A DNA stretch of 17,289 nt from an uncultured Oscillibacter sp. (GCA_902476875.1 CABSFC010000052.1:1-17289), one strand, 5' to 3'. Positions 1-5,679 are shown, counted from the stretch's first letter. Numbers and translations are program-made. The notes: generated from the sequence alone by a model not told the origin.

Positions 1-1
1 C

Positions 2-112
2 AGCGTGGCCAGGGCCTGCGAGATTGAGCGGATGCATCCAGTGGAGCCGGAGAAACCCGAGCAGGAAGGCCGGGCGGCGGTAAAGAAGGGAGCGGCGCGC
101 CATGATCAGTGA
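2..112 (+). CDS. C-terminal end of an upstream phage protein (partial)
   Basis: An open frame enters from the left edge and ends at TGA 110-112. It gives 36 visible residues that are charged and rich in Glu, Pro, Lys and Arg (for example EPEKPEQEG), ending in RHDQ. Such a tail looks like a flexible C-terminus rather than a folded domain, so the family cannot be named. The last 11 bases overlap the start of the next gene at 102, the same tight packing seen in the rest of this operon, which supports it being a real coding end. The function is unknown from what is visible. Confidence 0.5.
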   Translation, partial: SVARACEIERMHPVEPEKPEQEGRAAVKKGAARHDQ

Positions 113-770
113 AAAGGGTTTATGCAAAATCCTGAAATCCGCCTACAAGGGCGGCGGCTACACCATCATTCCCCAGACAGTCCAGCAGGACGGGCCTGCC
201 GGGAAATGGCGGCGGAACGAGATCATCATCAACGGCGCCACCTGGGCGGTGCGCTGCGAGACGGTGGACCTGCCCGGCGAGGCGGCGGTGCAGATTGTGA
301 AGGACGCCGGGTACCTGCCGGTGGAGGCCATAAACATCCAAAAGGGCGCACCGAACCAGCTGGTGCTGGAGGAGGTGGCGGAGCAACGCCACGACCTGCT
401 GCGCCGCCAGAACACAGACGCGGTACGCATGAGACAGATCCCTGTGATCTTCCGGGAGCGGTGGCAGCTCTACCAGACGGAGGAGGGCAAGGTGTTCGCC
501 TTCGACCTGGAACTGCTGAAACTGATCGACTTCAAGGAGGTGGAGCCGGACGTCGCTATGACCGCCGACGGGCACCTGGGCATGTTCACCTGGGGCAGCA
601 CCGCCGTGTACCTGGCGCCGGGGCGGTTCTCTCGGGCCAACGAGGAAAAAATCCTGTATATTGCCGGGTTGGACTGGGAGAACCAGATCAGCACCGACGA
701 CCCCGTGGCCAACGTCAGCTTATTTGACGCGAACAGGGACGAGCCCCTAGCGGAGCGGGAGGACGGATGA
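102..770 (+). CDS. hypothetical phage protein, 222 aa
   Basis: I do not recognise this family. The protein is a soluble-looking 222 residues with no signal peptide or membrane segment. The N-terminal half (residues about 15-75) alternates short hydrophobic strands with Gly-rich turns (YKGGGYTIIPQ, WRRNEIIINGATWAVRC) and looks beta-rich. Residues 85-110 are helical and charged. The last 25 residues are acidic. The ATG at 102 is chosen because it is the first start in frame; the purine-rich GAAGGGA about 12 bases upstream is a modest ribosome site. It leads a chain of small phage genes and stops 1 base before the next start. Position in an early/middle phage operon is the only functional hint. 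Confidence 0.75.
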   Translation: MISEKGLCKILKSAYKGGGYTIIPQTVQQDGPAGKWRRNEIIINGATWAVRCETVDLPGEAAVQIVKDAGYLPVEAINIQKGAPNQLVLEEVAEQRHDLLRRQNTDAVRMRQIPVIFRERWQLYQTEEGKVFAFDLELLKLIDFKEVEPDVAMTADGHLGMFTWGSTAVYLAPGRFSRANEEKILYIAGLDWENQISTDDPVANVSLFDANRDEPLAEREDG

Positions 771-771
771 T

Positions 772-969
772 ATGAGCGAGTGTCTGGGATGGCTCACCAA
801 CTGTCCGGCGAGCGATATTAACTTCAAAAGTAACCTGAAACGAGCAACCGCGGCGGAGGTTCGGAAGGCCTTGGAGATCATCGAGGGCAAGCCGAACACC
901 AAGACGAAGGAGAAGGTGCTGCGGGCGGCCCTGAAAAAGAAGGAGGCGGCAGAGCGTGACGGTGTTTGA
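772..969 (+). CDS. small hypothetical phage protein, 65 aa
   Basis: This is a 65-residue protein of unknown function. Residues 1-20 are mixed (MSECLGWLTNCPASDINF) and residues 24-62 form a Lys/Glu/Ala-rich amphipathic helix pair, including a stretch beginning EVRKALEIIEG. GGGAGGA at 757-763 lies 8 bases before the ATG, a strong ribosome site. The C-terminus overlaps the next gene by 14 bases, which suggests translational coupling. It could be a small helical DNA- or protein-binding factor, but nothing in the sequence is diagnostic. Confidence 0.65.
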   Translation: MSECLGWLTNCPASDINFKSNLKRATAAEVRKALEIIEGKPNTKTKEKVLRAALKKKEAAERDGV

Positions 970-1165
970 GAAGGTCACGAAGGACCGGGAGACGCTTGGA
1001 GAGGTGTTGACATCCCTGCAGGCAGTCAATACTCCGTGGGACGCCGCCTTCCAGAAGGCCTACTGCGACAAGTGCGAGCTGGAGGACTGCGACGCCCAGG
1101 GATGCCCCCACCAGGAACAGCGGAACAACCCGCTGTGGTGGCTGGGGCTGGAGGCGGCGCCGTGA
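956..1165 (+). CDS. small Cys-rich phage protein, 69 aa
   Basis: The protein starts with GTG 956, preceded by AGGAGG at 941-946 (9 bases). The C-terminal half has a dense cysteine/histidine cluster, CDKCELEDCDAQGCPH, that could bind one zinc ion. The family is not recognised. Small Cys-cluster proteins of this type are common in phage early operons, where some act as nucleic-acid binding or host-interaction factors; the role here is unknown. The stop codon overlaps the next start (GTGA at 1162-1165), a typical coupled junction. The reading frame agrees with its neighbours in base use, supporting a real gene. Confidence 0.65.
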   Translation: MTVFEKVTKDRETLGEVLTSLQAVNTPWDAAFQKAYCDKCELEDCDAQGCPHQEQRNNPLWWLGLEAAP

Positions 1166-1353
1166 AGAAAGACAACGTAGAGCAGCGGGCCGTGAAGATC
1201 GCGGCGAAGGTCATGGTGGCTGCCGGCCTGTGCCGGTATGACACGGTGGACAAGTGCAGGCGTGCGTATGTGACGGAGGCCACCTGTGATGCGTGCGTCC
1301 GCGCCTGGCTGCTGTCCAAGGCCAAGAAAGAGCTGCGGAGCGAGCAGCAATAG
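1162..1353 (+). CDS. small hypothetical protein with Cys residues, 63 aa
   Basis: The frame is open further upstream, but the likely start is GTG 1162, which overlaps the preceding stop (GTGA) and has GGAGG about 8 bases upstream. The upstream extension would read through the previous gene in another frame and is Arg/Gly-rich nonsense. The resulting 63-residue protein begins MKKDNVEQRAVKIA and has three spaced Cys residues plus CDAC (residues about 24-43), followed by a basic helical C-terminus (SKAKKELRSEQQ). No family is recognised. The Cys pattern could be a small metal site. It belongs to the same coupled string of small genes. Confidence 0.6.
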   Translation: MKKDNVEQRAVKIAAKVMVAAGLCRYDTVDKCRRAYVTEATCDACVRAWLLSKAKKELRSEQQ

Positions 1354-1376
1354 AGATTTTTTGAGGAGGCGACACT

Positions 1377-1685
1377 ATGGAGAAGATCCGGTACAAGTAC
1401 GAGGTGAGCGACTGCGGCGAGACGATGGCGGGCAGCGGGGAGCTTACGGAGATCATGAGTTATATTGCCAGGCAGATGCAGATCATCCACACGAGACTGT
1501 GGAAACAGTGCCCGCAGGCGGCCGCGGAGTTCCGCAGGTGCATGGCTGCGCTGATCCTGGATCCGGCCAGCCTGGCGTGGGAGGACACGGTGCAGAACAC
1601 AAACGGCATCGACTTTTTCCACGTATCGGAGCAAAACACGCGGGGGGGGGTAAACCATGAAGGCCATCTACAAAAAGCCGGGTGA
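1377..1685 (+). CDS. hypothetical phage protein ending across a poly-G tract, 102 aa as read
   Basis: A strong GAGGAGG at 1363-1369 lies 7 bases before ATG 1377. The first 87 or so residues look like a compact mixed alpha/beta protein (MEKIRYKYEVSDCGET, then a helix with HTRLWKQCPQAAAEF). As read, the frame crosses nine G (1642-1650) and continues for 13 residues into the start of the next gene, ending at 1685. Removing one G gives TAA immediately after the tract, so the protein would end at NTRGG and not overlap its neighbour. The 29-base overlap is longer than other overlaps here, so either the tract length varies or one G is a sequencing artefact. The function is unknown. Confidence 0.6.
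   Translation: MEKIRYKYEVSDCGETMAGSGELTEIMSYIARQMQIIHTRLWKQCPQAAAEFRRCMAALILDPASLAWEDTVQNTNGIDFFHVSEQNTRGGVNHEGHLQKAG
1642..1650 (+). repeat. homopolymer tract, nine G (tract 1)
   Basis: Nine consecutive G residues preceded by C and followed by TAA. The tract lies within the 3' end of the upstream reading frame and 6 bases before the DUF3846 start codon at 1657, so it also occupies the ribosome-binding position for that gene. Eight G would end the upstream frame at once with TAA; ten G would end it three codons later with TGA. Confidence 0.9.
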
Positions 1686-1944
1686 GCCGGCGGAGATCGT
1701 GGACATCGAGAACACGCTGGAGGCAATCCGGGACGCCCTGGGCGGATGGCCGGAGGGCTACCCTATCGCCGTAGACGCCTGCGTCCTATGTGACGAGGAC
1801 GGGCGCGGGAAGGGTCTGCCCTTCAACACTGTGGTCTGCGGGCTGGACTTCGTGGGCCCCATCCTGGTGATGGGCGGTACGGACGACTTCGCGGACCTGA
1901 AAAACCCGGAGCAGGTGCTGGAGCTGTTATGGCCAAAGAAGTGA
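1657..1944 (+). CDS. DUF3846 domain protein
   Basis: A 95-residue protein beginning MKAIYKKPGEPAEIVDIENTL, matching my memory of DUF3846: an N-terminal strand, the PAEIVDIENTLEAI segment, a Gly-rich turn with hydrophobic strand, a central D/E-G element (CDEDGRGKGLPFN) and a C-terminal strand ending in GG. DUF3846 proteins are common in phages and mobile elements of Firmicutes; the molecular role is unknown. No classic AGGAGG precedes the ATG; the G9 tract ending 6 bases upstream is the only candidate ribosome site. The 3' end overlaps the HNH gene by 16 bases. Confidence 0.8.
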   Translation: MKAIYKKPGEPAEIVDIENTLEAIRDALGGWPEGYPIAVDACVLCDEDGRGKGLPFNTVVCGLDFVGPILVMGGTDDFADLKNPEQVLELLWPKK

Positions 1945-2477
1945 CGGGCCTGGACTGGCGCGACATCCCAGGCTACGGCGGCGCCTATCAGATCAGCCGG
2001 GAGGGCGAGGTACGTTCATGGCGGTACCGCGGGGAACGGCGTATGAAGGAGCCTCGGCCGCTGCGGCAGTACGTGACCCACCGAGGACGGGAAAGCCGCC
2101 GGCGGGTGGTGAAACTGACAGATGAGGCCGGCCGGGCCAGAGAGGTCTCTGTCCTGGGTCTCATGGTGGATGTGTGGCTGGGCGGGAGACCGCCTGGCCT
2201 GGTCCCCTACCACCGCAACGGGGACCTGGGGGACCACAATGTGAACAACATCGGTTTCGCCACCCGGGCGGAGCTGGGGCGGCTGACGGGCACCAGCGCG
2301 TCCCGGATGCCGGTTGCCAAGGTCACGCCGGCCGGGGAGATCGTGGCGGTATACCCGAGCGCCAGGGCGGCGGCCAAGGCAAACCACATGAGCTACCAGG
2401 CCGTGCTGGACCGCTGCAACGGCAAGGTGAAGAAGCCCTACGCCCTGGACGGGCACACGTACATATTCGACAAGTGA
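1929..2477 (+). CDS. NUMOD4/HNH endonuclease-like protein
   Basis: Residues about 8-50 carry the NUMOD4 signature (WRDIPGYGGAYQISREGEVRS), residues about 72-115 align with the HNH_3 type of homing endonuclease (H95-R-N97-G, then DHNVNNIGFAT), and residues about 128-165 resemble a NUMOD1 DNA-binding module (PSARAAAKANHMSY). Family knowledge: such proteins are free-standing homing endonucleases in phages that cut DNA and spread their own gene. Oddity: the histidine usually found near the VHRLVA element is not visible in the corresponding VSVLGLMVDVWLGG segment, so cleavage activity is doubtful. It is inserted between the DUF3846 and methyltransferase genes and overlaps the former by 16 bases. 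Confidence 0.85.
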   Translation: MAKEVTGLDWRDIPGYGGAYQISREGEVRSWRYRGERRMKEPRPLRQYVTHRGRESRRRVVKLTDEAGRAREVSVLGLMVDVWLGGRPPGLVPYHRNGDLGDHNVNNIGFATRAELGRLTGTSASRMPVAKVTPAGEIVAVYPSARAAAKANHMSYQAVLDRCNGKVKKPYALDGHTYIFDK

Positions 2478-2486
2478 GGAGGGGCT

Positions 2487-3041
2487 ATGGACTTCCCTGA
2501 TAAGCACTACAACATCATTTATGCAGACCCGCCCTGGCGGTACCGGCAGAAGGGCGGGCCCAGGGGCAAGCGCGGCGTGGCTGCGGCCCACTACGACACC
2601 ATGACCACGGAGGAGATCTGCGCCCTGCCGGTGCAAAAGCTCTGCGGGGGGGGGTACGCTGTATGCCTTCTCTGGGCCACGTTCCCCAATATTGAGGATG
2701 CCCTGCGGGTCATGCGGGCCTGGGGCTTTGAGTACCGCACCGCCGCCTTTGTGTGGGTGAAGAAGAACCGAAAAAGCGGGAGCAACTTCTGGGGCATGGG
2801 CGCATACACCAGGGCCAATGCGGAGGTCTGCCTGCTGGGCGTGACGCCGGGTACCCGGGCCGGCACGGCCGTCCGGGATCACGGCGTCCACCAGATCGTG
2901 GAGGCACCCTTCCTGGAACACAGCCGCAAGCCGGCGGAGGTTCGGGAGCGGATCGTCCGGCTGCTGGGCGACGTGCCCAGGATAGAACTGTTTGCAAGAG
3001 AACGAGTGCCAGGCTGGGACGCCTGGGGAAACGAGGTATGA
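2487..3041 (+). CDS. MT-A70 family adenine DNA methyltransferase
   Basis: A 184-residue protein with the catalytic DPPW motif at residues 14-17 (YADPPWRY), followed by AAHYDTMTTEEI, a hydrophobic strand ending in LLWAT, WGFEYRT with a VWVKKN strand, and the C-terminal HSRKPAEVRE and ELFARERVPGWDAWGNE elements typical of phage MT-A70 enzymes. These transfer a methyl group from S-adenosylmethionine to the N6 of adenine. GAGGAGG overlaps the preceding stop and lies about 7 bases before the ATG. Residues 54-56 (GGG) are encoded by a run of nine G (2646-2654); a change of one base in either direction leads to an early stop, deleting most of the fold. Methylation probably protects phage DNA from host restriction, but the target site cannot be read from sequence. 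Confidence 0.92.
   Translation: MDFPDKHYNIIYADPPWRYRQKGGPRGKRGVAAAHYDTMTTEEICALPVQKLCGGGYAVCLLWATFPNIEDALRVMRAWGFEYRTAAFVWVKKNRKSGSNFWGMGAYTRANAEVCLLGVTPGTRAGTAVRDHGVHQIVEAPFLEHSRKPAEVRERIVRLLGDVPRIELFARERVPGWDAWGNEV
2646..2654 (+). repeat. homopolymer tract, nine G (tract 2, inside methyltransferase)
   Basis: Nine G preceded by C and followed by TAC, encoding Gly54-Gly56 of the methyltransferase. Eight G shifts to a frame with a TGA about 100 bases downstream; ten G reaches TGA within about 45 bases. The full-length enzyme therefore requires nine G or a change by a multiple of three. Confidence 0.9.
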
Positions 3042-3550
3042 AGATGCTTATTCACATCATGACCACGGAGAAGGGCTGGGACACCGAGCGGCACATTGAG
3101 GTGCCGGACAACGACAAGCTGCTCCAGGCGCTGCTGCGGACCGTGAAGCGGTACGAAAACGCCCCCCGGGGGGGGGTAACTGAAAATCAGCCGCCGGCGG
3201 AGACGCCGCCGGCAGAGGAGCCCGCCCCGCTGCCGGAGCCCCCGGCCGGGATGCACTTTGAGGAGCCGGGCTACCGGGGCTTCCTCCTGATCAGGTGCGA
3301 GGCGTGCGGCAAGGTGTACGCCTACAACGCCCGGGAGGAGACGCAGGAGTTCGCCTGCAGGGACTGCGGCCACGTGACGCCGCTGCGGGACATAGCGGTG
3401 GCGGAGCTGCGCTGCCCGGACTGCAAGAAGTCATGGGTCTACAAGACCAACCTGACGGACGCGGAGGTGTTCTGCGGGTGCATTGCCTGCGGAGCGGACA
3501 TGAGATCCCAGTGGAGCACCAAGCTGAAACGGTACGCGCCGCAGGGATAA
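3038..3550 (+). CDS. double zinc-ribbon protein, possible Com-like regulator
   Basis: Start ATG 3038 overlaps the methyltransferase stop (ATGA). The 170-residue protein has an N-terminal domain (residues 1-43), a Pro/Glu-rich linker (about 47-72) and two zinc ribbons: C87/C90 with C107/C110, and C126/C129 with C148/C151 (C146 is an alternative ligand). The first ribbon (IRCEACGK, then FACRDCGH) has the same pattern I recall for Mu Com (IRCKNCNK, then RCPRCKR), a zinc-finger translational activator of mom. Poly-G tract 3 lies at residues 44-47, exactly between the N-terminal domain and the linker. A Com-like role is inference from the pattern and from the GNAT-like gene directly downstream; a general nucleic-acid-binding ribbon is the alternative. 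Confidence 0.75.
   Translation: MKMLIHIMTTEKGWDTERHIEVPDNDKLLQALLRTVKRYENAPRGGVTENQPPAETPPAEEPAPLPEPPAGMHFEEPGYRGFLLIRCEACGKVYAYNAREETQEFACRDCGHVTPLRDIAVAELRCPDCKKSWVYKTNLTDAEVFCGCIACGADMRSQWSTKLKRYAPQG
3168..3176 (+). repeat. homopolymer tract, nine G (tract 3)
   Basis: Nine G directly after six C and followed by TAACTGA. In the zinc-ribbon gene eight G gives an immediate TAA after Gly46, and ten G gives TGA two codons after the tract. Only nine G, or a change by three, lets the two zinc ribbons be translated from this start. Confidence 0.9.
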
Positions 3551-3570
3551 GTGCAAGAAAGCGAGCACTT
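3549..3570 (+). promoter_or_regulatory. hairpin at the zinc-ribbon / XF1762 gene junction
   Basis: AAGTGC (3549-3554) pairs with GCACTT (3565-3570) around a 10-base purine-rich loop. The hairpin includes the last bases of the upstream stop codon and ends 1 base before the ribosome site GGAAGGGGG (3572-3580) of the next gene. It could influence reinitiation or be a protein-binding site in the mRNA. The pairing is directly visible; the role is inferred. Confidence 0.4.
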
Positions 3571-3586
3571 CGGAAGGGGGAATAGG

Positions 3587-4036
3587 GTGTTAGAAATTAC
3601 ACCAATGACGCTCAAAGAGGCAAACGCTTTTGTGGAGCAGCACCACCGGCACCACGGTCCGGTGGTGGGACACAAATTTTCTATTGGATGTTCAGATGGA
3701 GAGAAAATCGTGGGTGTTGCCATAGTGGGGCGTCCGGTGGCGCGGCACCTGGATGATGGGTGGACACTGGAAGTAAACCGCCTTTGCACGGACGGGACCC
3801 ACAACGCCTGCTCAATGCTCTATGCTGCGGCGTGGAGAGCCACGAAGGCCATGGGCTACAAGCGACTGGTGACATACATTCTGGAAAGCGAAAACGGCGC
3901 AAGCCTGCGGGCGTCTGGCTGGAAATGCGTGGGGCAAGCTGGGGGCCTGCGCTGGACTGGTAAACGACGCCCGGAAGTAGATTTGTGCCCGGCGCAAATG
4001 AAAATCAGATTTGAAAAAGGGGATCTCTATGGATAA
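3587..4036 (+). CDS. XF1762 family, GNAT-like acetyltransferase fold
   Basis: The protein core (MTLKEANAFVEQHHRHHGPV, then VGHKFSIG, VGVAIVGRPVAR, LEVNRLCTDG, then NACSMLYAAAWRATKAMGY) matches the phage-associated XF1762 family as I know it. The layout of strands and helix resembles the GNAT acyltransferase fold, including the late element with SENGASLRASGWKCVG that parallels substrate-binding ends of GNATs and of Mom-type DNA-modification enzymes. The frame opens at GTG 3551, but GTG 3587 is preferred because GGAAGGGGG sits 6 bases upstream and the conserved part begins just after; this gives 149 residues. The stop overlaps the next gene by 8 bases. The substrate is unknown; modification of DNA bases is a hypothesis. 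Confidence 0.85.
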   Translation: MLEITPMTLKEANAFVEQHHRHHGPVVGHKFSIGCSDGEKIVGVAIVGRPVARHLDDGWTLEVNRLCTDGTHNACSMLYAAAWRATKAMGYKRLVTYILESENGASLRASGWKCVGQAGGLRWTGKRRPEVDLCPAQMKIRFEKGDLYG

Positions 4037-4811
4037 TACGAAAATCGACTGGGCGGACATGAGCTGGAACCCGGTCACGGGCTGCTGGCACGGCTGCTCA
4101 TACTGCTACGCGAGACGGACGGCCCTACGCTTTGGCGGGCATCTGCCGGCACCGCTGGGCGTGCCGGGGACGATGAAGGACAATCTGGCGGTGCTGGACA
4201 GGCCCATGAAGGTCAAGCGGCCGGACGGGAAGATCGTGCCAGCCCCCTACCCCTTCGGCTTTGCGCCCACTTTCCACCGCTACCGGCTGGGAGAGCCGGC
4301 CCGGAAACGGCGCCCGCGGAACATCTTTGTCTGCTCCATGGCGGATCTGTTTGGGCGCTGGGTACCCACGGGCTGGATCGTGGAGGTGCTGGACGCCTGC
4401 CTGGCGGCGCCACAGCACAACTACCTGTTTTTGACCAAGAACCCGGAGCGGTACATACAGCTGGACGACCTGGCCCTGTTGCCCAGGCGGGAGAACTTCT
4501 GGTACGGCACCACGGCCACCCAGGAGGGCCAGCCCTACTTCTTCTCCAATATACACAACACCTTTGTCAGCGTGGAGCCCATGACGGGCCCCATCTTTCC
4601 CAGCGAGGACGGGATCCTGGCGGACTGGGTGATCGTGGGCGCGGAGACCGGGACACGGCGGGAGAAGGTGAAGCCGGAGCGGGCCTGGGTGGAGCAGCTG
4701 CTGCGGGACTGCCGGGAGGAGTGCGTCCCCCTGTTCATGAAGGGCAACCTGGCGGAGACCTGGGGCGGGGAGCTGATCCAGGAACTGCCGGAGGGACTGC
4801 GCCATGAGTGA
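4029..4811 (+). CDS. DUF5131 (phage Gp37/Gp68) family protein, radical-SAM-like
   Basis: The N-terminus MDNTKIDWADMSWNPVTGC is the hallmark of the DUF5131 family, formerly called phage Gp37/Gp68. It is followed by C19-WHG-C23-SY-C26, a CxxxCxxC motif that in radical SAM enzymes binds a 4Fe-4S cluster, and by family elements IFVCSMADLFGRWVP, FLTKNPERY, FWYGTTAT, VSVEPMTGPI and WVIVGAETGTRR. ATG 4029 is preferred over the upstream in-frame ATG 4011 because it carries the conserved N-terminus and has AAAGGGGA upstream. The length of 260 residues is normal. The biochemical reaction is not established to my knowledge; a radical-SAM role is inferred from the motif. It overlaps both neighbours by 8 bases. 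Confidence 0.9.
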   Translation: MDNTKIDWADMSWNPVTGCWHGCSYCYARRTALRFGGHLPAPLGVPGTMKDNLAVLDRPMKVKRPDGKIVPAPYPFGFAPTFHRYRLGEPARKRRPRNIFVCSMADLFGRWVPTGWIVEVLDACLAAPQHNYLFLTKNPERYIQLDDLALLPRRENFWYGTTATQEGQPYFFSNIHNTFVSVEPMTGPIFPSEDGILADWVIVGAETGTRREKVKPERAWVEQLLRDCREECVPLFMKGNLAETWGGELIQELPEGLRHE

Positions 4812-5133
4812 GTACGGAGTGATCGCCGCCATGGGCGTGTGCATGTTCCTGCTGGGCCTTGTCCTGGTGGCGTTTGACCGCTGGAACGACCGGCTTTTGA
4901 AGGAGAACCAGATGCTGCGGCTGCGGCTGGGAGAACAGGAGGACGTGGAGGTGCGGATCAGGATCACAAGGAAAACAACCATTCCCCTGCTGGACGTGGG
5001 AAAGGTGTACGACGCGCAGACCGTGACGGAGTGCGGAGACGAGAAGATCTACTTCATCCATCACGCCGGAAACTACCTGGGCATCCGCGCCAGGGACTGC
5101 GAGGAGATCGAGGAGGAAGCACATGCAAAGTGA
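4804..5133 (+). CDS. small membrane-anchored hypothetical protein, 109 aa
   Basis: Residues about 5-24 (GVIAAMGVCMFLLGLVLVAF) form one membrane-spanning helix directly at the N-terminus, followed by a charged helix (WNDRLLKENQMLRLRLGEQE) that could be coiled coil, and a C-terminal beta-rich part (about 48-105) with IYFIHHAGNYLGIRARDC. There is no cleavage site, so it is probably a signal anchor. It overlaps the DUF5131 gene by 8 bases and the next gene by 11. No family is recognised; possible roles are membrane-linked phage functions such as superinfection exclusion, but nothing shows this. Confidence 0.7.
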   Translation: MSEYGVIAAMGVCMFLLGLVLVAFDRWNDRLLKENQMLRLRLGEQEDVEVRIRITRKTTIPLLDVGKVYDAQTVTECGDEKIYFIHHAGNYLGIRARDCEEIEEEAHAK

Positions 5134-5305
5134 GGAGATGCTGCGCCTGGAGATCGCCCAGCTGGAGGCCGCCGGCCGCCGGTACGGGGCGTTTCTGCAG
5201 AGGCGCCGCGAGGAACGCCGCAGCCGGGTCTGGGGGCATATCCGCCGGGCGACTATGAGACAGGAGGCTGGCGAGGGATGCGAAAGAGAGCAAACCGGGA
5301 GCTGA
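5123..5305 (+). CDS. small basic helical protein, 60 aa
   Basis: The protein is almost entirely helical and Arg/Glu-rich, beginning MQSEEMLRLEIAQLEAAGRR and continuing with LQRRREERRSRVW, consistent with a short coiled coil or DNA-contacting helix. GAGGAAG about 5 bases before the ATG is a ribosome site. It overlaps the genes on both sides (11 and 28 bases). No function is recognised. The last part, which overlaps the next gene, has low information, so the exact 3' end matters little for the annotation. Confidence 0.55.
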   Translation: MQSEEMLRLEIAQLEAAGRRYGAFLQRRREERRSRVWGHIRRATMRQEAGEGCEREQTGS

Positions 5306-5439
5306 TTGCCCTGACGGCGGAGGCCCGCCGGCGGGGCATTACATACGGCCAGCTGGTGGCCTCCACCACTGAACACCAGCGACAGGAGATCATCGAGCGG
5401 TACCGGGAAAAGCGGAGCCGCCCGCAAAAAGAAACGTGA
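5278..5439 (+). CDS. short hypothetical phage protein, 53 aa
   Basis: ATG 5278 follows AGGAGG at about 5262 and GAGGG directly before the start. The 53-residue product, beginning MRKRANRELIALTAEARRR and continuing ITYGQLVASTTEHQR, has the look of a common type of small phage ORF (helix, GxTYGxLVA turn, charged helix). It is too short for a family call from memory. The stop is followed 14 bases later by the next start. A small DNA-binding or regulatory protein is possible because of the basic N- and C-termini, but this is only a guess. Confidence 0.55.
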   Translation: MRKRANRELIALTAEARRRGITYGQLVASTTEHQRQEIIERYREKRSRPQKET

Positions 5440-5453
5440 AGGGAGTTTTCCAC

Positions 5454-5648
5454 ATGTCAAGTGCAAGAAACCATCAGCGCCGCTCCCACCGGAGTGAGAA
5501 GGCACATTTCGTATGTGTCAACCAGATGAAACAGTTTGCGCCTGCGCCTGGCCAGTTTATGGCCCCACTGCCGCTGTATCTGTTCCGGGCCGCCGGCAAG
5601 CACCGTCAGGGCCGGATCCGGCGGGCGGCGAAAGCCGCGGCGAAGTAA
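5454..5648 (+). CDS. small basic hypothetical protein, 64 aa
   Basis: ATG 5454 is preferred over in-frame GTG 5436 because GGGAG at 5441-5445 lies 8 bases upstream and the product then begins MSSARNHQRRSHRSEKAH, a Ser/Arg/His-rich N-terminus I associate with small clostridial phage proteins. The centre is Pro-rich (FAPAPGQFMAPLPLYLF) and the C-terminus is strongly basic (KHRQGRIRRAAKAAAK), so nucleic-acid binding is possible. No family name can be given. Twelve bases near its start (5459-5470) also occur at 3549-3560. Confidence 0.5.
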   Translation: MSSARNHQRRSHRSEKAHFVCVNQMKQFAPAPGQFMAPLPLYLFRAAGKHRQGRIRRAAKAAAK

Positions 5649-5679
5649 TCGACACCGGCGGAGGAAAGGGGGTGCCTGC

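Noticed and set aside
3551..3586. Upstream GTG 3551 as start of the XF1762 gene
   Set aside because: It lies within the hairpin and has no Shine-Dalgarno sequence; GTG 3587 has GGAAGGGGG at good distance and matches the conserved N-terminus.
5459..5470. Twelve-base direct repeat shared with 3549-3560 (AAGTGCAAGAAA)
   Set aside because: The second copy is inside a coding start and does not form the hairpin seen at the first. It may reflect chance or a small coding similarity, so no function is claimed.
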